A stretch of 47,323 nt of DNA from a bacterium. GTDB taxonomy: Bacteria; Zhuqueibacterota; QNDG01; JAFGCO01. The DNA lies in NCBI GenBank assembly GCA_016930535.1, contig JAFGGN010000103.1:1-47323 (forward strand), read 5' to 3'. A model generated the notes under the pieces. It was not told the DNA's origin and made no database searches. It saw nothing but the letters and a program-made list of their open reading frames with translations. The translations under genes were made by a program, and so were the position numbers. How positions within the stretch are numbered: position 1 is the stretch's first letter; every line of letters begins with the position of its first letter. Below, piece after piece: positions 34,037-43,686 of this stretch.

Positions 34037-36034
34037 TTATTTGAGCAGTAACATCTGACGTGATTGTCCGATAGTTTCCCTGCCTGTATTGATTTCCATC
34101 CTGCATATATAAATACCGGAAGCGACGCGACAGCCGTTATCATCGCGTCCGTTCCAGCGTATTTCAAAGATGCCTTCAGATTGGTGCTGATCGATGAGCG
34201 ACCGGACATTTTCTCCCTTCAGATTCAGGATGTTCAGCCTGATATCGGCAGAAACCGGGAGTGAACATCGAATGGTAGTTGACGGATTGAAGGGATTGGG
34301 ATAATTGGCATAAAGTGTAAAAGCGTCCGGGATATCCTCATCGCGATTCGCAACAGCAACCGGGGCAGTTGTCAGTATTTGAATGAGCTCGATGCCTTCA
34401 CCGGACCCCAGATTGCGGCTGTACTGTTTGTCCGTGGAATTGTTCCAGTGCTCATGTACGCCCAGACTCTCCAGAGGGATGCCGTCGTTTTCCGGATCGT
34501 AGACCGTGCCCGAAGGCGGATTGCCGGCCTGGGCCGCTTCGTGGAGATAATTGTCGGGTGTGCCTGAGGGCACGCCGCCCTCGGACCGTAAAAAATCCAG
34601 CAGGACCGACTCGATGGCGACAATATCCTGGCTCATGAACAGACTCGAGGCGGGACCGCCATTGAAGGGCGGAGCGGACCAGAACCTGGCGCGAATACAT
34701 TCGCCCATAAACAGCAGGGTCTTGCCGCCCAGATCTTTGTGACCCATGAGATCGACCAGGGCATTGTAGGATTCCATGGGACGCATGGGAATGTCTGCTG
34801 CGAAATTGAGGGAGGCTACGGCTTTATGCATAAAGAACGGGCACCAGCCATGGTAATAGTAGGCATTCCCCGGCGGGGGATCGGGATGCCAGACCGAGCC
34901 GAAGAAGTTCTTTGCGCAGAGAGTGACACCTGCCAGTTCATGGGGGCGGGCCAGGGCGACATTGATGAGAAACCTGGCCTCTGAAACAACCGTGGGCAGA
35001 CAGACCGTACCGCTGCCCGGAACAAGTGCCGGATCGCCGTAATGAACCACACAGCCGGGATCGGGCACCACCTTTTCCCGGGTACCGGGATCACTGCCGG
35101 GACCGGATGCATAAAGACTGCGGTCTGTGCAATCGCCTTCAGCCCATCGTACGCCGGGAAAGTCTGCGTGACAGTACTGATAAACCGGATCGCCATGATA
35201 AAAAACGCAGTCATAGATGGTGATGTCCTCTTCCGGAACGCCGGCCGTGTTTACAAGCTGCCCAAGCAGGGCGTGGAGCATTTGCGGACAGGGCCGGTTG
35301 TCCTGGCTGTCGGTCCATTTGTAGGCGCGTGAGAAGATGTTGTTGATCTTGATCGCGATCTTGTCACCGGCCTGGTAGCCCAACTCGTTCTGCCCGTAAT
35401 GCGTCCGGTTGAAATGCCTGAAGAGGGATTCCCAGGATTCAGCCGGATCCTCAATACCGGTGAGTTCGAACAAAGCCTTCGCCATCATACGCCGGGCTAC
35501 TTCAGGATCGGTACGATTGTCTTCCCACCACCAGCCGCTTGTCCCGCCCTGGTCACAGAGCTGGCGGTCATAAACCCATACGACGCGTCCGGGATGTATC
35601 CCTTTGCCCGACCCCACAGGACTGTTGGCCGGATCGGTGGGGACAAAGCTTGCGGTCGACGCAGCCGCATCACGGGTTCCGCTCAACGTGAAAAAAGAAA
35701 GCAGGGCTGCCGCCGCAAAACAGGCCGCCCCGACCATGTATCGTCGTTTTTGAAACAGGCGGCTGGCGCGGCGCATGATCAGCGTGGATCCGGCCAGTCC
35801 CAGCAGCCACGAAATAAAACCGGCGGCCAGCGGCTGTGCCACCTTTTGGCAGGGATAGGCGGTGCGGCTGGGTTTTGGAATAACCCGGATAAGAACCCAG
35901 ATAACAGAAGTCAGGCCAAGGATTATCCAGAGCCATAACGTTTTTCTTTTTATTTTTTCAGGCCCGGTTATTTGGCCGGTTCGGGGACACACGGTGAACA
36001 GCTTCATTGTCAGTTGTCTGATTTTGGAAAACAT
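34037..36034 (-). CDS. DUF362 protein with membrane N-terminus and sorting domain
   Basis: The 665-residue protein has three hydrophobic helices in the first 125 residues (LWLWIILGLTSVIWVLIRVI; AAGFISWLLGLAGSTLI; MVGAACFAAAALLSFFTL). A large DUF362-type domain (about 150-565) follows, with VVWVYD, DKIAIKINN, FLINVALARPHELAGVTLCAKN and a Cys-rich central part. The end is a clear sorting domain (NYPNPFNPSTTIRC...SRQMLLLK). DUF362 proteins are often linked to iron-sulfur or redox systems, but their function is unknown. A membrane-anchored start and a surface-export tail on one chain are hard to reconcile unless the third helix acts as a cleavable signal (DAAAS follows). AAGGAG six bases upstream fixes the ATG at 36034. 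Confidence 0.8.
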   Translation of the reverse strand: MFSKIRQLTMKLFTVCPRTGQITGPEKIKRKTLWLWIILGLTSVIWVLIRVIPKPSRTAYPCQKVAQPLAAGFISWLLGLAGSTLIMRRASRLFQKRRYMVGAACFAAAALLSFFTLSGTRDAAASTASFVPTDPANSPVGSGKGIHPGRVVWVYDRQLCDQGGTSGWWWEDNRTDPEVARRMMAKALFELTGIEDPAESWESLFRHFNRTHYGQNELGYQAGDKIAIKINNIFSRAYKWTDSQDNRPCPQMLHALLGQLVNTAGVPEEDITIYDCVFYHGDPVYQYCHADFPGVRWAEGDCTDRSLYASGPGSDPGTREKVVPDPGCVVHYGDPALVPGSGTVCLPTVVSEARFLINVALARPHELAGVTLCAKNFFGSVWHPDPPPGNAYYYHGWCPFFMHKAVASLNFAADIPMRPMESYNALVDLMGHKDLGGKTLLFMGECIRARFWSAPPFNGGPASSLFMSQDIVAIESVLLDFLRSEGGVPSGTPDNYLHEAAQAGNPPSGTVYDPENDGIPLESLGVHEHWNNSTDKQYSRNLGSGEGIELIQILTTAPVAVANRDEDIPDAFTLYANYPNPFNPSTTIRCSLPVSADIRLNILNLKGENVRSLIDQHQSEGIFEIRWNGRDDNGCRVASGIYICRMEINTGRETIGQSRQMLLLK

Positions 36035-36114
36035 GAATTCTCCTTATAAAAACAGGGTTGCCAGTGATATTTATAAAATGCTCCCCGGTCAAATTCCTTT
36101 TCCCGGATATTCAT

Positions 36115-37608
36115 TTAATTGCTGTAAAGCGCTTCAAACGGAATCGGAATCGGCTGCAGGGTATTCGGCTTTACATAAAGCAAATCCAGGCCGGCTCCGC
36201 CGCCGCGCTGAAAATAATCGAGCCTGACGGGATAAAATCCGGGCTCTAGCGGAAGCATGCAGGTTTTCACGTCTCCCATTCCATGCAATCCATCAGTATC
36301 GATAATGAGCTTGTCATTCAAATAGAACTTTCCGCCATCATCAGTATCCAGAGCAAAGATGTAATAGCCTGCTTCCTTGATTTCGATAAAACCTTTCATG
36401 ATAAAGCCGAAATTCGTTTGATCAGGAAGAGTAAGCATGTTGAAATCCTTATCCATCCGGCCGGAATGAACAGGCGTCAGTGCGCTGAAATCCGGCAATT
36501 TATCCCACTCGCCTCTGTAGTAAGTATAACTTAATCCTCCGGATGTGACATTCTTCGGCTTTTTAATAGAAGGCAGTGTTTTGCCCTCTTTGAAAACACC
36601 CGTTGTTGTCACCGGATTCCGTCCGCGGGCATGAAAGGAGCACATCTTCAATGTGGCGGGACCAGGTACAGTGATCAGTGAATCGAATTTTTGAGATGTA
36701 TTGTCGGGCTCACTACCGTCAATCGTATACCTGACAGGAGTGTTTCGGCTGAACAGGATTACCGGAAACGGCTTGCCTTTTATCGCGGTTCCGCCCATGG
36801 GGTGGAAAGCGACCTGGCCGTTGCTGTAACCTTTGTAAAAAAACCTGAAACCATCGTAGATCCCCTTTAACCGTACAGAGTTGTGGGTTTCATTGGGATA
36901 TAATCCTTTGTTCCAATGCAGATCTTCCGGTGACTGCGCCCGGAAAATGGAATCCATCTCAGCAATGCCCATTTGTTTCCATGTGGACTCGATTCCGGCC
37001 ATCCAGAATAGCTTGCCGGCGCATATCAAAGTGCCCAGTTTTTCTTTGGCTATTTTGATGTCAATACTATCGCTTCCCTGAAAAGCCGGATCAGAGGCCA
37101 GATACGCACTGAAAACTTCCGGTTTTGTAAGAAAGGCATAGGTTACGAACAAACCGCCGTATGAATGCCCGAACAAAGTGCGTTCCCCGCTGGCCGGATA
37201 CTTTTTCTCAATGGTGGGGATCACGTCTTTTTCAATAAATGAGAGAAAATCATCGGCTGCATTGACCGGCAGGAAATCGCGGTCGCGCTGATTCTGACCA
37301 TCCGGGTATACGTTTGGCAGGCCGACAAAAATGGCCGGAGGAACAAATCCCTCACTCCGTGCAAAACCATGGATATACGGCAACAGATTGATATTCCATT
37401 CGCCGTCAAGAATGTATATGACTTCATACTTTTCCTTGGATTCGGGATCGTAATTCTGAGGCAGAATGATTTCAAGGATTCTTTGCTCCTTTTGTGCTTC
37501 ATAGTAAACTGAATCACGTATTGTCGAAAATTCCTGGGCCACGGCAAGCCCGGAAAACCGACAAACAAGCAGCACTGCACACATCCATATTGAATTTGTG
37601 TTTTTCAT
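36115..37608 (-). CDS. Secreted alpha/beta-hydrolase esterase with PA14-like domain
   Basis: The 497-residue protein has a signal peptide (about 1-24, AVAQE). An esterase-D/IroE-type hydrolase domain (about 30-265) has the nucleophile S149 in FGHSYGG and a candidate histidine in NETHNSVR. A small chitobiase-like beta domain follows (YTIDGSEPD, about 290-345). A PA14-like carbohydrate-binding domain (about 365-490) shows GFIEIKEAGYYIFALDTDDGGKFYLND, written here only as key residues G-Y-Y-F and DDGG. No sorting domain is present. Similar enzymes remove acetyl or feruloyl groups from plant polysaccharide, which suits the pectin/xylan neighbours (inference). GAGGAT five bases before the ATG supports the start. 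The downstream gene on the same strand is the DUF362 protein. Confidence 0.82.
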   Translation of the reverse strand: MKNTNSIWMCAVLLVCRFSGLAVAQEFSTIRDSVYYEAQKEQRILEIILPQNYDPESKEKYEVIYILDGEWNINLLPYIHGFARSEGFVPPAIFVGLPNVYPDGQNQRDRDFLPVNAADDFLSFIEKDVIPTIEKKYPASGERTLFGHSYGGLFVTYAFLTKPEVFSAYLASDPAFQGSDSIDIKIAKEKLGTLICAGKLFWMAGIESTWKQMGIAEMDSIFRAQSPEDLHWNKGLYPNETHNSVRLKGIYDGFRFFYKGYSNGQVAFHPMGGTAIKGKPFPVILFSRNTPVRYTIDGSEPDNTSQKFDSLITVPGPATLKMCSFHARGRNPVTTTGVFKEGKTLPSIKKPKNVTSGGLSYTYYRGEWDKLPDFSALTPVHSGRMDKDFNMLTLPDQTNFGFIMKGFIEIKEAGYYIFALDTDDGGKFYLNDKLIIDTDGLHGMGDVKTCMLPLEPGFYPVRLDYFQRGGGAGLDLLYVKPNTLQPIPIPFEALYSN

Positions 37609-37630
37609 TTTATCCTCTTCAGATAAATAT

Positions 37631-40132
37631 TTAACGAATCAGCATGATTTTGTTTATTTGTTCAAATGTTTCTGTTTCCATCGAAACGAAATACAGACCT
37701 GTCGGATTGTTCTCTGCATTCCATGCAACGGAATGAGTTCCCGCCTTTTTTTCACTGTCGACCAGTGTGGCGACCTCCTGCCCGAGCGAATTAAAAATCT
37801 TCAGACATACATGCGAATCCTTTGGAATCTGATATTGAATATTCGTCACAGGATTAAAAGGGTTCGGATAAGCCGGATAAAGCGCATAAGTCTGAGGCTG
37901 CCCGTTATCGCCCGGGGTTGAAATATTATTTTCACTGTCATATTTCAGAGATACATTGTCGATAAACACAGTGCCGCCGTCCCCGCCGCAGTTAAATACC
38001 ACGCGCGCTTCTGCATCCGTGTTGGATTCCATAAAAAAGTCATACTCATAATGATTCAACCGTGTTGTAACGGCTGTGTATCCGGCTTTGCTGTAATCCG
38101 TATTTGGTGAATTGGCAGATTCGATTTTTGCTTCGATGACTTTGTTTTTTGTTGCATAGGCATCGAAGCTAAAAATATAGTTCTTGTTTTTTATGACCAA
38201 AAGATCGTTCTGCTTTAACTGAATCTGCCGCATGTCGATGCCGCCCTGCAATATAAGCACCTGATAAAATCCCTCTGTGTTTACCTGCCCTGATGCCAGG
38301 GCATTGCCAATGGTTTGCAGAATCCAGCCATTGACTGACTGAAATCCGCCGTTTTGTATGGCATTTTCTCCCGGAGCAACCGTGTTTATGCGGGCGCTCT
38401 CCAGTTGTGAAAATTCGCTTTCTTCACCATTTTGATTCACTGCGGTCACCCGGAAATAATATTGTGTGCCGTCATCCAGTAAAGTCGCATCCATATCATA
38501 GTAGGTTTGTCCCGTCGTATCGAAAAGAGCGAGTGAATTGGCACTTTTTCCTGAGTAAATATTGTAATGATCCACATCCGGATCTCCGAACTTGTTAAAG
38601 ATGAGCCGGACCACAGCGCCCATATTTTCTGCGATGAGATAGGGTTGAAGCATCATTCCTTCCCATTCACAACGGCGGCATCGTGAACAACTGAAGCCGG
38701 AAACGACCATTTCCCAGACCAGTTCCCCATTGGAATCGACTTCAGAAAAGGTGTTATTTTCGGCCCAGCCAATCAGTCTGTTGCCATTCTCAAGCGGCTG
38801 GCAGCTGCCGCAATATGCAGAAAACAAATCAGGTGTATGGCGATATTCCCAGACTTTCTCCGCAGTCATTGCATCCGGATCCAGTTTGTATTCCACCGCT
38901 CTGGAGAAATGCGTTCCGTCGCCGCGCTCGCGGCCATTGTCATACAATGTATATTGATTCGGTTTGCCGGGTACAGGACGTACATCATGTATGCGGGAAA
39001 ATCTGATATCTTCATTAATAAACACGAAATCACTGTGATTCCCGCCGAGTGTCCAGATCGTTTCTCCGGAGATTCGATCGATTTTCATGATCATGTCGTA
39101 TTCACGCGGAGAAATGATATAGTGACCGTCATAGTCGATGGCAAGTGAGTTGGTATGCACAAAATCGATAAAACCGCCCCGCAGTGAAACCCCTGTCTCA
39201 CGAATATCCAGATGATCCCAGTTGCGCCATTCAAAAATAACATTGTGATCCCGGTCCATCTCCTGGAAATGATGGGCCTCGACCAGAGCATTGTCGTTGC
39301 CTCCGGATACAATCTTGCTCATATCGATGCGCACGTCATCCCTGCCCACAAGCAGCAGATGGCCATTTTCGAGTATCTGAAGTTCATGGTCATCCGGCAT
39401 ATAGCCATGCCCCGGCAATATCGTATCAACCTCAACAAAATTCCGGTCCATGATCACATCATACACTTCAAAGCTGTGGAATGACAGGTCGCCCGATGGA
39501 TGTGCCTCGAACCGCATCCTCGTATGACCGTCTTCATATTTTCTGTAAAAATACGGGGTCCCGTCATTATCACAAATAATAATCCATTCGGTGGCAGGGA
39601 TAAAGATGCGTCCGGGTGCTGTTTCTCCAATGATATTCACATCAATCTCAGGGAAATCGCTCGGCACAGCGACACCATTGATAAGACGCACGGGTGAAAA
39701 ATCCTGTATGTCATTGATTGACGGGTCCGTTGCCGTGTTGGTTTTACTGAGCCAATCCAGATCATTATCCGAATTTTTGACAATGGTAAAGTCGTATTTA
39801 AAATCACCCAATCCAAACTGACTGAGTTGGACCGTGACGGTAATCGTTCTTCCTTTTTGAAAATCATTGTTAGGTTTGAAAATAATGGTACGGTTGTCCG
39901 TTGCAAAAAACGTGTTGCCGGGTCGGCCAATCGCCCCGTCTTTTACAGTTATCAAATTGGACAGGTCGGTTATCAGACCGTTATACGTTGTGTCCAGTTT
40001 CAAAATTACAGTGGTCTTGACCGGTAGCAGTTTGCTGCCGGGTAAAGGGAAAAAATAATCGATCGCCTGATGATAGGTGCCGGCACGGGTAATGGCAGAC
40101 AGCATAAGGAGTAGTATGATTTGAATTCTCAT
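37631..40132 (-). CDS. Arylsulfotransferase (ASST)-like secreted protein with Fn3, CBM-like and sorting domains
   Basis: The protein has 833 residues with a signal peptide (about 1-18, ITRAG). An Ig-like N-domain precedes a six-bladed propeller of the ASST family (about 150-520). The family's catalytic histidine corresponds to H249 in DDHELQILENGHLLLVG, with further marks HHFQEMDRDHNVIFEW and HTNSLAIDYDGHYIISPRE. Cysteine-rich SCSRCRRCEWEG near 500 is unusual. An Fn3 domain (about 525-610), a jelly-roll CBM-like domain (about 615-740) and a sorting domain (AYPNPFNPVTNIQY...INKIMLIR) follow. ASST enzymes move sulfate between phenolic molecules; whether this one does is unproven. The ATG at 40132 is favoured by AAGGG eight bases upstream over an earlier one at 40186. 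Confidence 0.78.
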   Translation of the reverse strand: MRIQIILLLMLSAITRAGTYHQAIDYFFPLPGSKLLPVKTTVILKLDTTYNGLITDLSNLITVKDGAIGRPGNTFFATDNRTIIFKPNNDFQKGRTITVTVQLSQFGLGDFKYDFTIVKNSDNDLDWLSKTNTATDPSINDIQDFSPVRLINGVAVPSDFPEIDVNIIGETAPGRIFIPATEWIIICDNDGTPYFYRKYEDGHTRMRFEAHPSGDLSFHSFEVYDVIMDRNFVEVDTILPGHGYMPDDHELQILENGHLLLVGRDDVRIDMSKIVSGGNDNALVEAHHFQEMDRDHNVIFEWRNWDHLDIRETGVSLRGGFIDFVHTNSLAIDYDGHYIISPREYDMIMKIDRISGETIWTLGGNHSDFVFINEDIRFSRIHDVRPVPGKPNQYTLYDNGRERGDGTHFSRAVEYKLDPDAMTAEKVWEYRHTPDLFSAYCGSCQPLENGNRLIGWAENNTFSEVDSNGELVWEMVVSGFSCSRCRRCEWEGMMLQPYLIAENMGAVVRLIFNKFGDPDVDHYNIYSGKSANSLALFDTTGQTYYDMDATLLDDGTQYYFRVTAVNQNGEESEFSQLESARINTVAPGENAIQNGGFQSVNGWILQTIGNALASGQVNTEGFYQVLILQGGIDMRQIQLKQNDLLVIKNKNYIFSFDAYATKNKVIEAKIESANSPNTDYSKAGYTAVTTRLNHYEYDFFMESNTDAEARVVFNCGGDGGTVFIDNVSLKYDSENNISTPGDNGQPQTYALYPAYPNPFNPVTNIQYQIPKDSHVCLKIFNSLGQEVATLVDSEKKAGTHSVAWNAENNPTGLYFVSMETETFEQINKIMLIR

Positions 40133-40244
40133 TGTGTCCCTTTTTATATTGAATGGATATTCAGGTCTCTGTGAAATCGTTGGCAATGGTTGATCAATCC
40201 GATTTTACATCATACGATGTTTGCTCACATAAGAAAATATTCAG

Positions 40245-40571
40245 TTACTTTTCATTTCTTTTCAAATGAACCTTTTCTGTGATCCATTCTCCGGCCGGTA
40301 TAATGACCGTCCCGCCGCCGGCTTTATTTGATTCATCGACAGCCTGTTCGATCGCGGAAGATGTTTTTTCTTTGCTGCCCGGTTCAGCGCCAAATTCCGT
40401 AATGGGGAATTTAGGACAATCAGAAAAATCGGGAACCTGAATGCCGGCCATTGCAAAAGGGGCATTCACCGCAATTTCCTGAAGCCTGACAGATGCATAG
40501 CCTGGATGACCGGAAGTGAGCGTCATCAGTAAAATGAAACATAGTGCCGGTTTCATGCCTGGCTTGTCCAT
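40245..40571 (-). pseudogene. Truncated GH28 (polygalacturonase-like) gene, N-terminal part only
   Basis: This 108-residue product has a good ribosome site (AAAGGA), a signal peptide (GYAS) and the opening of a GH28 pectin hydrolase: FPITEFGAEPGS, SAIEQAVDESNKAGGGTVIIPAGEW and VHLKRN, given as separate landmarks. GH28 enzymes are normally over 400 residues. Here a stop comes right after HLKRNEK, and no continuation is seen in the 58 bases before the next gene's longest possible start. The catalytic helix is entirely absent, so it cannot be an active enzyme. It lies among intact pectin genes, as expected of a decaying locus member. Confidence 0.75.
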
Positions 40572-40631
40572 GTGAGTTCCTTTGAATAACCTGGAACAGG
40601 GGACACAACTTCTTACTAAAGTATACAACAT

Positions 40632-40891
40632 TTACGGACAAATACCAAAAGTTTTTCCACGGCTTCAATGTGATTGACTCGCCCGAAAATCCGGTGCATC
40701 AGGAAGCCGGACAGGTTTGTTATGCCGGGACCGGCTCGTTTCCGTAATGATCCTTTATTATATATAACCTGTAATATCACTGTGCCAAAATGCCGGATGA
40801 AATCCTGGACAGAGATGTGGTTCTGCAATATTTGAAAGTTATAAAAACAAGATGTGCATTTGGATCTGGTGTAAAATTGGATTATACAATT
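40632..40891. other. Intergenic stretch without an assigned gene
   Basis: A leftward frame (40828-40616, 70 codons) and short rightward frames are open, but none has a motif or a ribosome site I trust. The stretch is AT-rich near 40750-40900 and may carry the promoter of the GH28 remnant. Confidence 0.4.
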
Positions 40892-42397
40892 TTATTTGTC
40901 ATTATATCTGCCGTTGTTCATGTGATTTTGTCGAAAACGCGGCCATGGAGAAGAAGCGTATCCCATGCTCTTCGTGCGGATTGCATACAGGTTTCCCCCG
41001 TTTAACGGATCCTCTTCGACAGTTAAAGCCTGTGTTCCGATATAGAGCGTCCCGTCATCCATAATAGCGGGGGAGGACCAATTGATCCCATGCGCCAGTT
41101 GTATTTTCCAACTCAGGGTTCCATCCGGATTCAGTGCATAAAAATGTTCCGTTTCCGAGCCGAAGTAGAGCGTGCCATCCGCACCGATCGATGGGGTGGA
41201 ATACACATCGTCCGCAGAGCCGGGGCCATGAAAATTCTCGACACGATATTCCCAAATTTTTGTCCCGGCAGGAGAGAGCGCAATGATTTTCGAGGGAATA
41301 TCGTCTCCGCCCGATTTGGTTGCAACAATGATCGAGCCGTCTGCGGCAATGACAGGCGAGGCCCTCACGGTCCGCCCGTCTCCTTCCACCAGGTACTTCC
41401 ACTGCTTCATGCCGGATGAATTATAGCAGTAGACAAAACCCGAATCACCGCGTTCCGCGCCTATATACAGTGTGCCGTCCCGATCGATTGCCGGAGAGGA
41501 GAAGGCCATTTCCTCCTCATGGTCCAGCTGTGCGTGCCATTTTTCGGTGCCGTCCGGATTTACTGCATAAAAATCGTATTGATGTATAAAAATATAAATG
41601 GTTCCATCCGATCCGATCACGGGTGATTGCCGGCAGCATTTGGAATAAAGCGGATTAAAACGCCAGAGTCTTTCTCCGGTATCCGGATCCAGCCCATACA
41701 GTCCATCCGCCGCAATATAGATGGTGCCATCTGACGCGACAGCCGGGATTCTCTGACCCATATCATACCAGATATGGACCGGGCTGTCAAAATCGTTGAA
41801 TTTCCACTTCAGGTTTCCGTCCGGTTCGACTGCATAAACCTGATTGTGAAAATCCTGAATGAAAACCGTGCCGTCCCGGCCAATGACCGGTGTGTAGGGA
41901 TTGTACTCGCAATCATACGACCATTGGATGGTTCCGTCCGAATCAACCGCGTACAGTGTGCCCCAATCCGTATATCTGAAAATGCCTGTACTGATATAAA
42001 TCGTGCCATTATCGGCCACAGCCGGGCAACTGTAATATACCTGTTTTTCCAGTTTCAGTTTCCAGATTACTTTATTCTCGCACGTGGCGACCAGCCGGTG
42101 ATTCTGATTCATCACAAAGGTGCCGCTGTCAGGCACCTGGAAGCCATCCAATGTGACCATAAAATTCGTATTTCCCAGTTTGGGAGAGTATAAGTAGTCA
42201 ATCGTATCCGGGGTCTGATACACAGTGACGCCGGTTTCAGGATACCCCAGTACATTTTCGCTGACCACGATCCGGAGCGTATCTCCTGCGGGCAAAGAAG
42301 GCTCATTTTCTGCAGGATTTTTATTCCTGCAGCCGGACGTGAAACAGATAAATGCGTACAATATCACAGAGAATGAAAACTTTAAAAATACGTTCAT
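40892..42397 (-). CDS. PQQ-type beta-propeller lipoprotein
   Basis: This 501-residue protein has a lipoprotein signal (ICFTSGC, lipidated Cys near 23). It then has a short domain and eight or so blades of the form SP(A/V)I..DGT(I/L)YIG......Y(A/G)(L/V)(N/D)PDG...W, typical of PQQ-like/BamB-like propellers. No quinone cofactor residues can be assigned. A pectate lyase gene overlaps its start (ATGA, 42397-42394), which sets the ATG, so the two are co-expressed. The pairing suggests a surface or periplasmic scaffold or sugar-binding partner in pectin use (inference). It ends with WPRFRQNHMNNGRY, a motif common at the end of such propellers. There is no sorting domain. Confidence 0.82.
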   Translation of the reverse strand: MNVFLKFSFSVILYAFICFTSGCRNKNPAENEPSLPAGDTLRIVVSENVLGYPETGVTVYQTPDTIDYLYSPKLGNTNFMVTLDGFQVPDSGTFVMNQNHRLVATCENKVIWKLKLEKQVYYSCPAVADNGTIYISTGIFRYTDWGTLYAVDSDGTIQWSYDCEYNPYTPVIGRDGTVFIQDFHNQVYAVEPDGNLKWKFNDFDSPVHIWYDMGQRIPAVASDGTIYIAADGLYGLDPDTGERLWRFNPLYSKCCRQSPVIGSDGTIYIFIHQYDFYAVNPDGTEKWHAQLDHEEEMAFSSPAIDRDGTLYIGAERGDSGFVYCYNSSGMKQWKYLVEGDGRTVRASPVIAADGSIIVATKSGGDDIPSKIIALSPAGTKIWEYRVENFHGPGSADDVYSTPSIGADGTLYFGSETEHFYALNPDGTLSWKIQLAHGINWSSPAIMDDGTLYIGTQALTVEEDPLNGGNLYAIRTKSMGYASSPWPRFRQNHMNNGRYNDK

Positions 42398-43572
42398 AAT
42401 GTTTTCTTTTTCCATTCCGGATACTCTGTATAGAGCTCTTCCGGATCATAGACATACCATCCGTAACCGGTTCTGCGGTCACGATCGATCTCTGACATGG
42501 CGTATCTGACGATACCGTCTCTTCCGCAAAAAATGGGGACATGCGTGCCAAGCTCATAAAACCTTGCCCAAATCCTTGGCGCTTCATCATCTTCGACCAG
42601 AATTTTATCATATTTTGATTTATGATAAATGAATGTTTCCTCTTCTGCTTCTATCCATTCCTGACGTATGCCATGTATTTCAGAATCACGGTACCATTGC
42701 ATCGACGATTCAATCGCATCGATAATTTCTGCTGAAGGATGATGAATCTGCATCAAGAACTTTGTCAGGGCGACACTTTCTCTGTTGCAGATACTCGGTT
42801 TTTCAAAATTCCTTGCTTCTCTTGGCATGAAATTTTTCTGGTCATGCTGCTGACACCAGGCGGTTTTCATGCCGTGTTCAATGATCTGGCAATTGAGTAT
42901 GCAGGTGATACCCGATTCATAGGCCGTTTCTATATGATTAAGCAAATCGCCTGTGACAAAACCATAGTCCGGGTTTCCTGTCACAATTTTGTGAAACATG
43001 ACCATGATACCGGTCATGGCATTATCGTTAAATGTGATATATTTCCGATAACCGCTTGTGTCCGGAAAGAATTGCGGCCAGCCGCCGTTATCGTACTGTG
43101 CTTTCAGCGTGAACTCTATTCCTTGAATAAATGCCGCTTTATATTTTTTAATCGTTGTTCTTGAATAGACTTCAGCGAGGTAAGAAATCTGGCCGTGAGT
43201 GGCGCCATTATCAAACGTGGTGTTAAGATGGTGTTTGCTCTCCTGCACCGCATTTATCTGATCCTGATTCAGTATGGCCTGCATATCATAATTTTTCGCC
43301 CAGCCTCCATTCGCTTTCTGGAACAATAAAATATTATCTGCAATTTGTATATAGTCACTTTCATCATAACGTGGTTGATCCGGGACGGGTTCAATGACCC
43401 GTTCATCATCAAAAATCCTGTACCAGTGTTGCGCACTGTCTGCAAACCGTAAGACATCGGGGTATCCATTTTGTGCGTATACACTCAGAATACCGAAGAG
43501 GGCAGGCAGCGCGATGTATCGTATCACCGGCAACTTCACGATTACTGCAAATCCTGATGGTACAGTTTTCAT
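42394..43572 (-). CDS. pelA: Pectate lyase, polysaccharide lyase family 10
   Basis: The protein has 392 residues with a signal peptide (about 1-34, SVYAQ). It matches PL10 pectate lyases, which cleave polygalacturonate by calcium-dependent beta-elimination. Landmarks are FQKANGGWAKNYDM, TTFDNGATHGQI, NGGWPQFFPD, YITFNDNAM, AWCQQHD and KPSICNRESVAL (the arginine that acts as base in PL10), with RIWARFYELGTHVPIFCGRDG at the C-terminus. All key regions are present and the length is normal, so it should be active in the periplasm or outside. GAGGAG nine bases upstream supports the ATG at 43572. It overlaps the propeller lipoprotein gene by four bases. Confidence 0.92.
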   Translation of the reverse strand: MKTVPSGFAVIVKLPVIRYIALPALFGILSVYAQNGYPDVLRFADSAQHWYRIFDDERVIEPVPDQPRYDESDYIQIADNILLFQKANGGWAKNYDMQAILNQDQINAVQESKHHLNTTFDNGATHGQISYLAEVYSRTTIKKYKAAFIQGIEFTLKAQYDNGGWPQFFPDTSGYRKYITFNDNAMTGIMVMFHKIVTGNPDYGFVTGDLLNHIETAYESGITCILNCQIIEHGMKTAWCQQHDQKNFMPREARNFEKPSICNRESVALTKFLMQIHHPSAEIIDAIESSMQWYRDSEIHGIRQEWIEAEEETFIYHKSKYDKILVEDDEAPRIWARFYELGTHVPIFCGRDGIVRYAMSEIDRDRRTGYGWYVYDPEELYTEYPEWKKKTL

Positions 43573-43686
43573 GAATATATGCTCCTCGCTTTGGTTGCAC
43601 ATAACTCATTAATATCAATCAATTTTATTTCCAGCGTTATTTCGTATTCTTTTCTGATTCACATGGGCCAAGTATTGACGAAACAG

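Noticed and set aside
38538..38553. TTGGCAC inside the arylsulfotransferase-like gene
   Set aside because: It lies within coding sequence and lacks the -12 GC.
40640..40750. Short rightward frame reading HGFNVIDSPENPVHQEAG
   Set aside because: It looks protein-like, but it is short, lacks a start with ribosome site, and no family was recognised.
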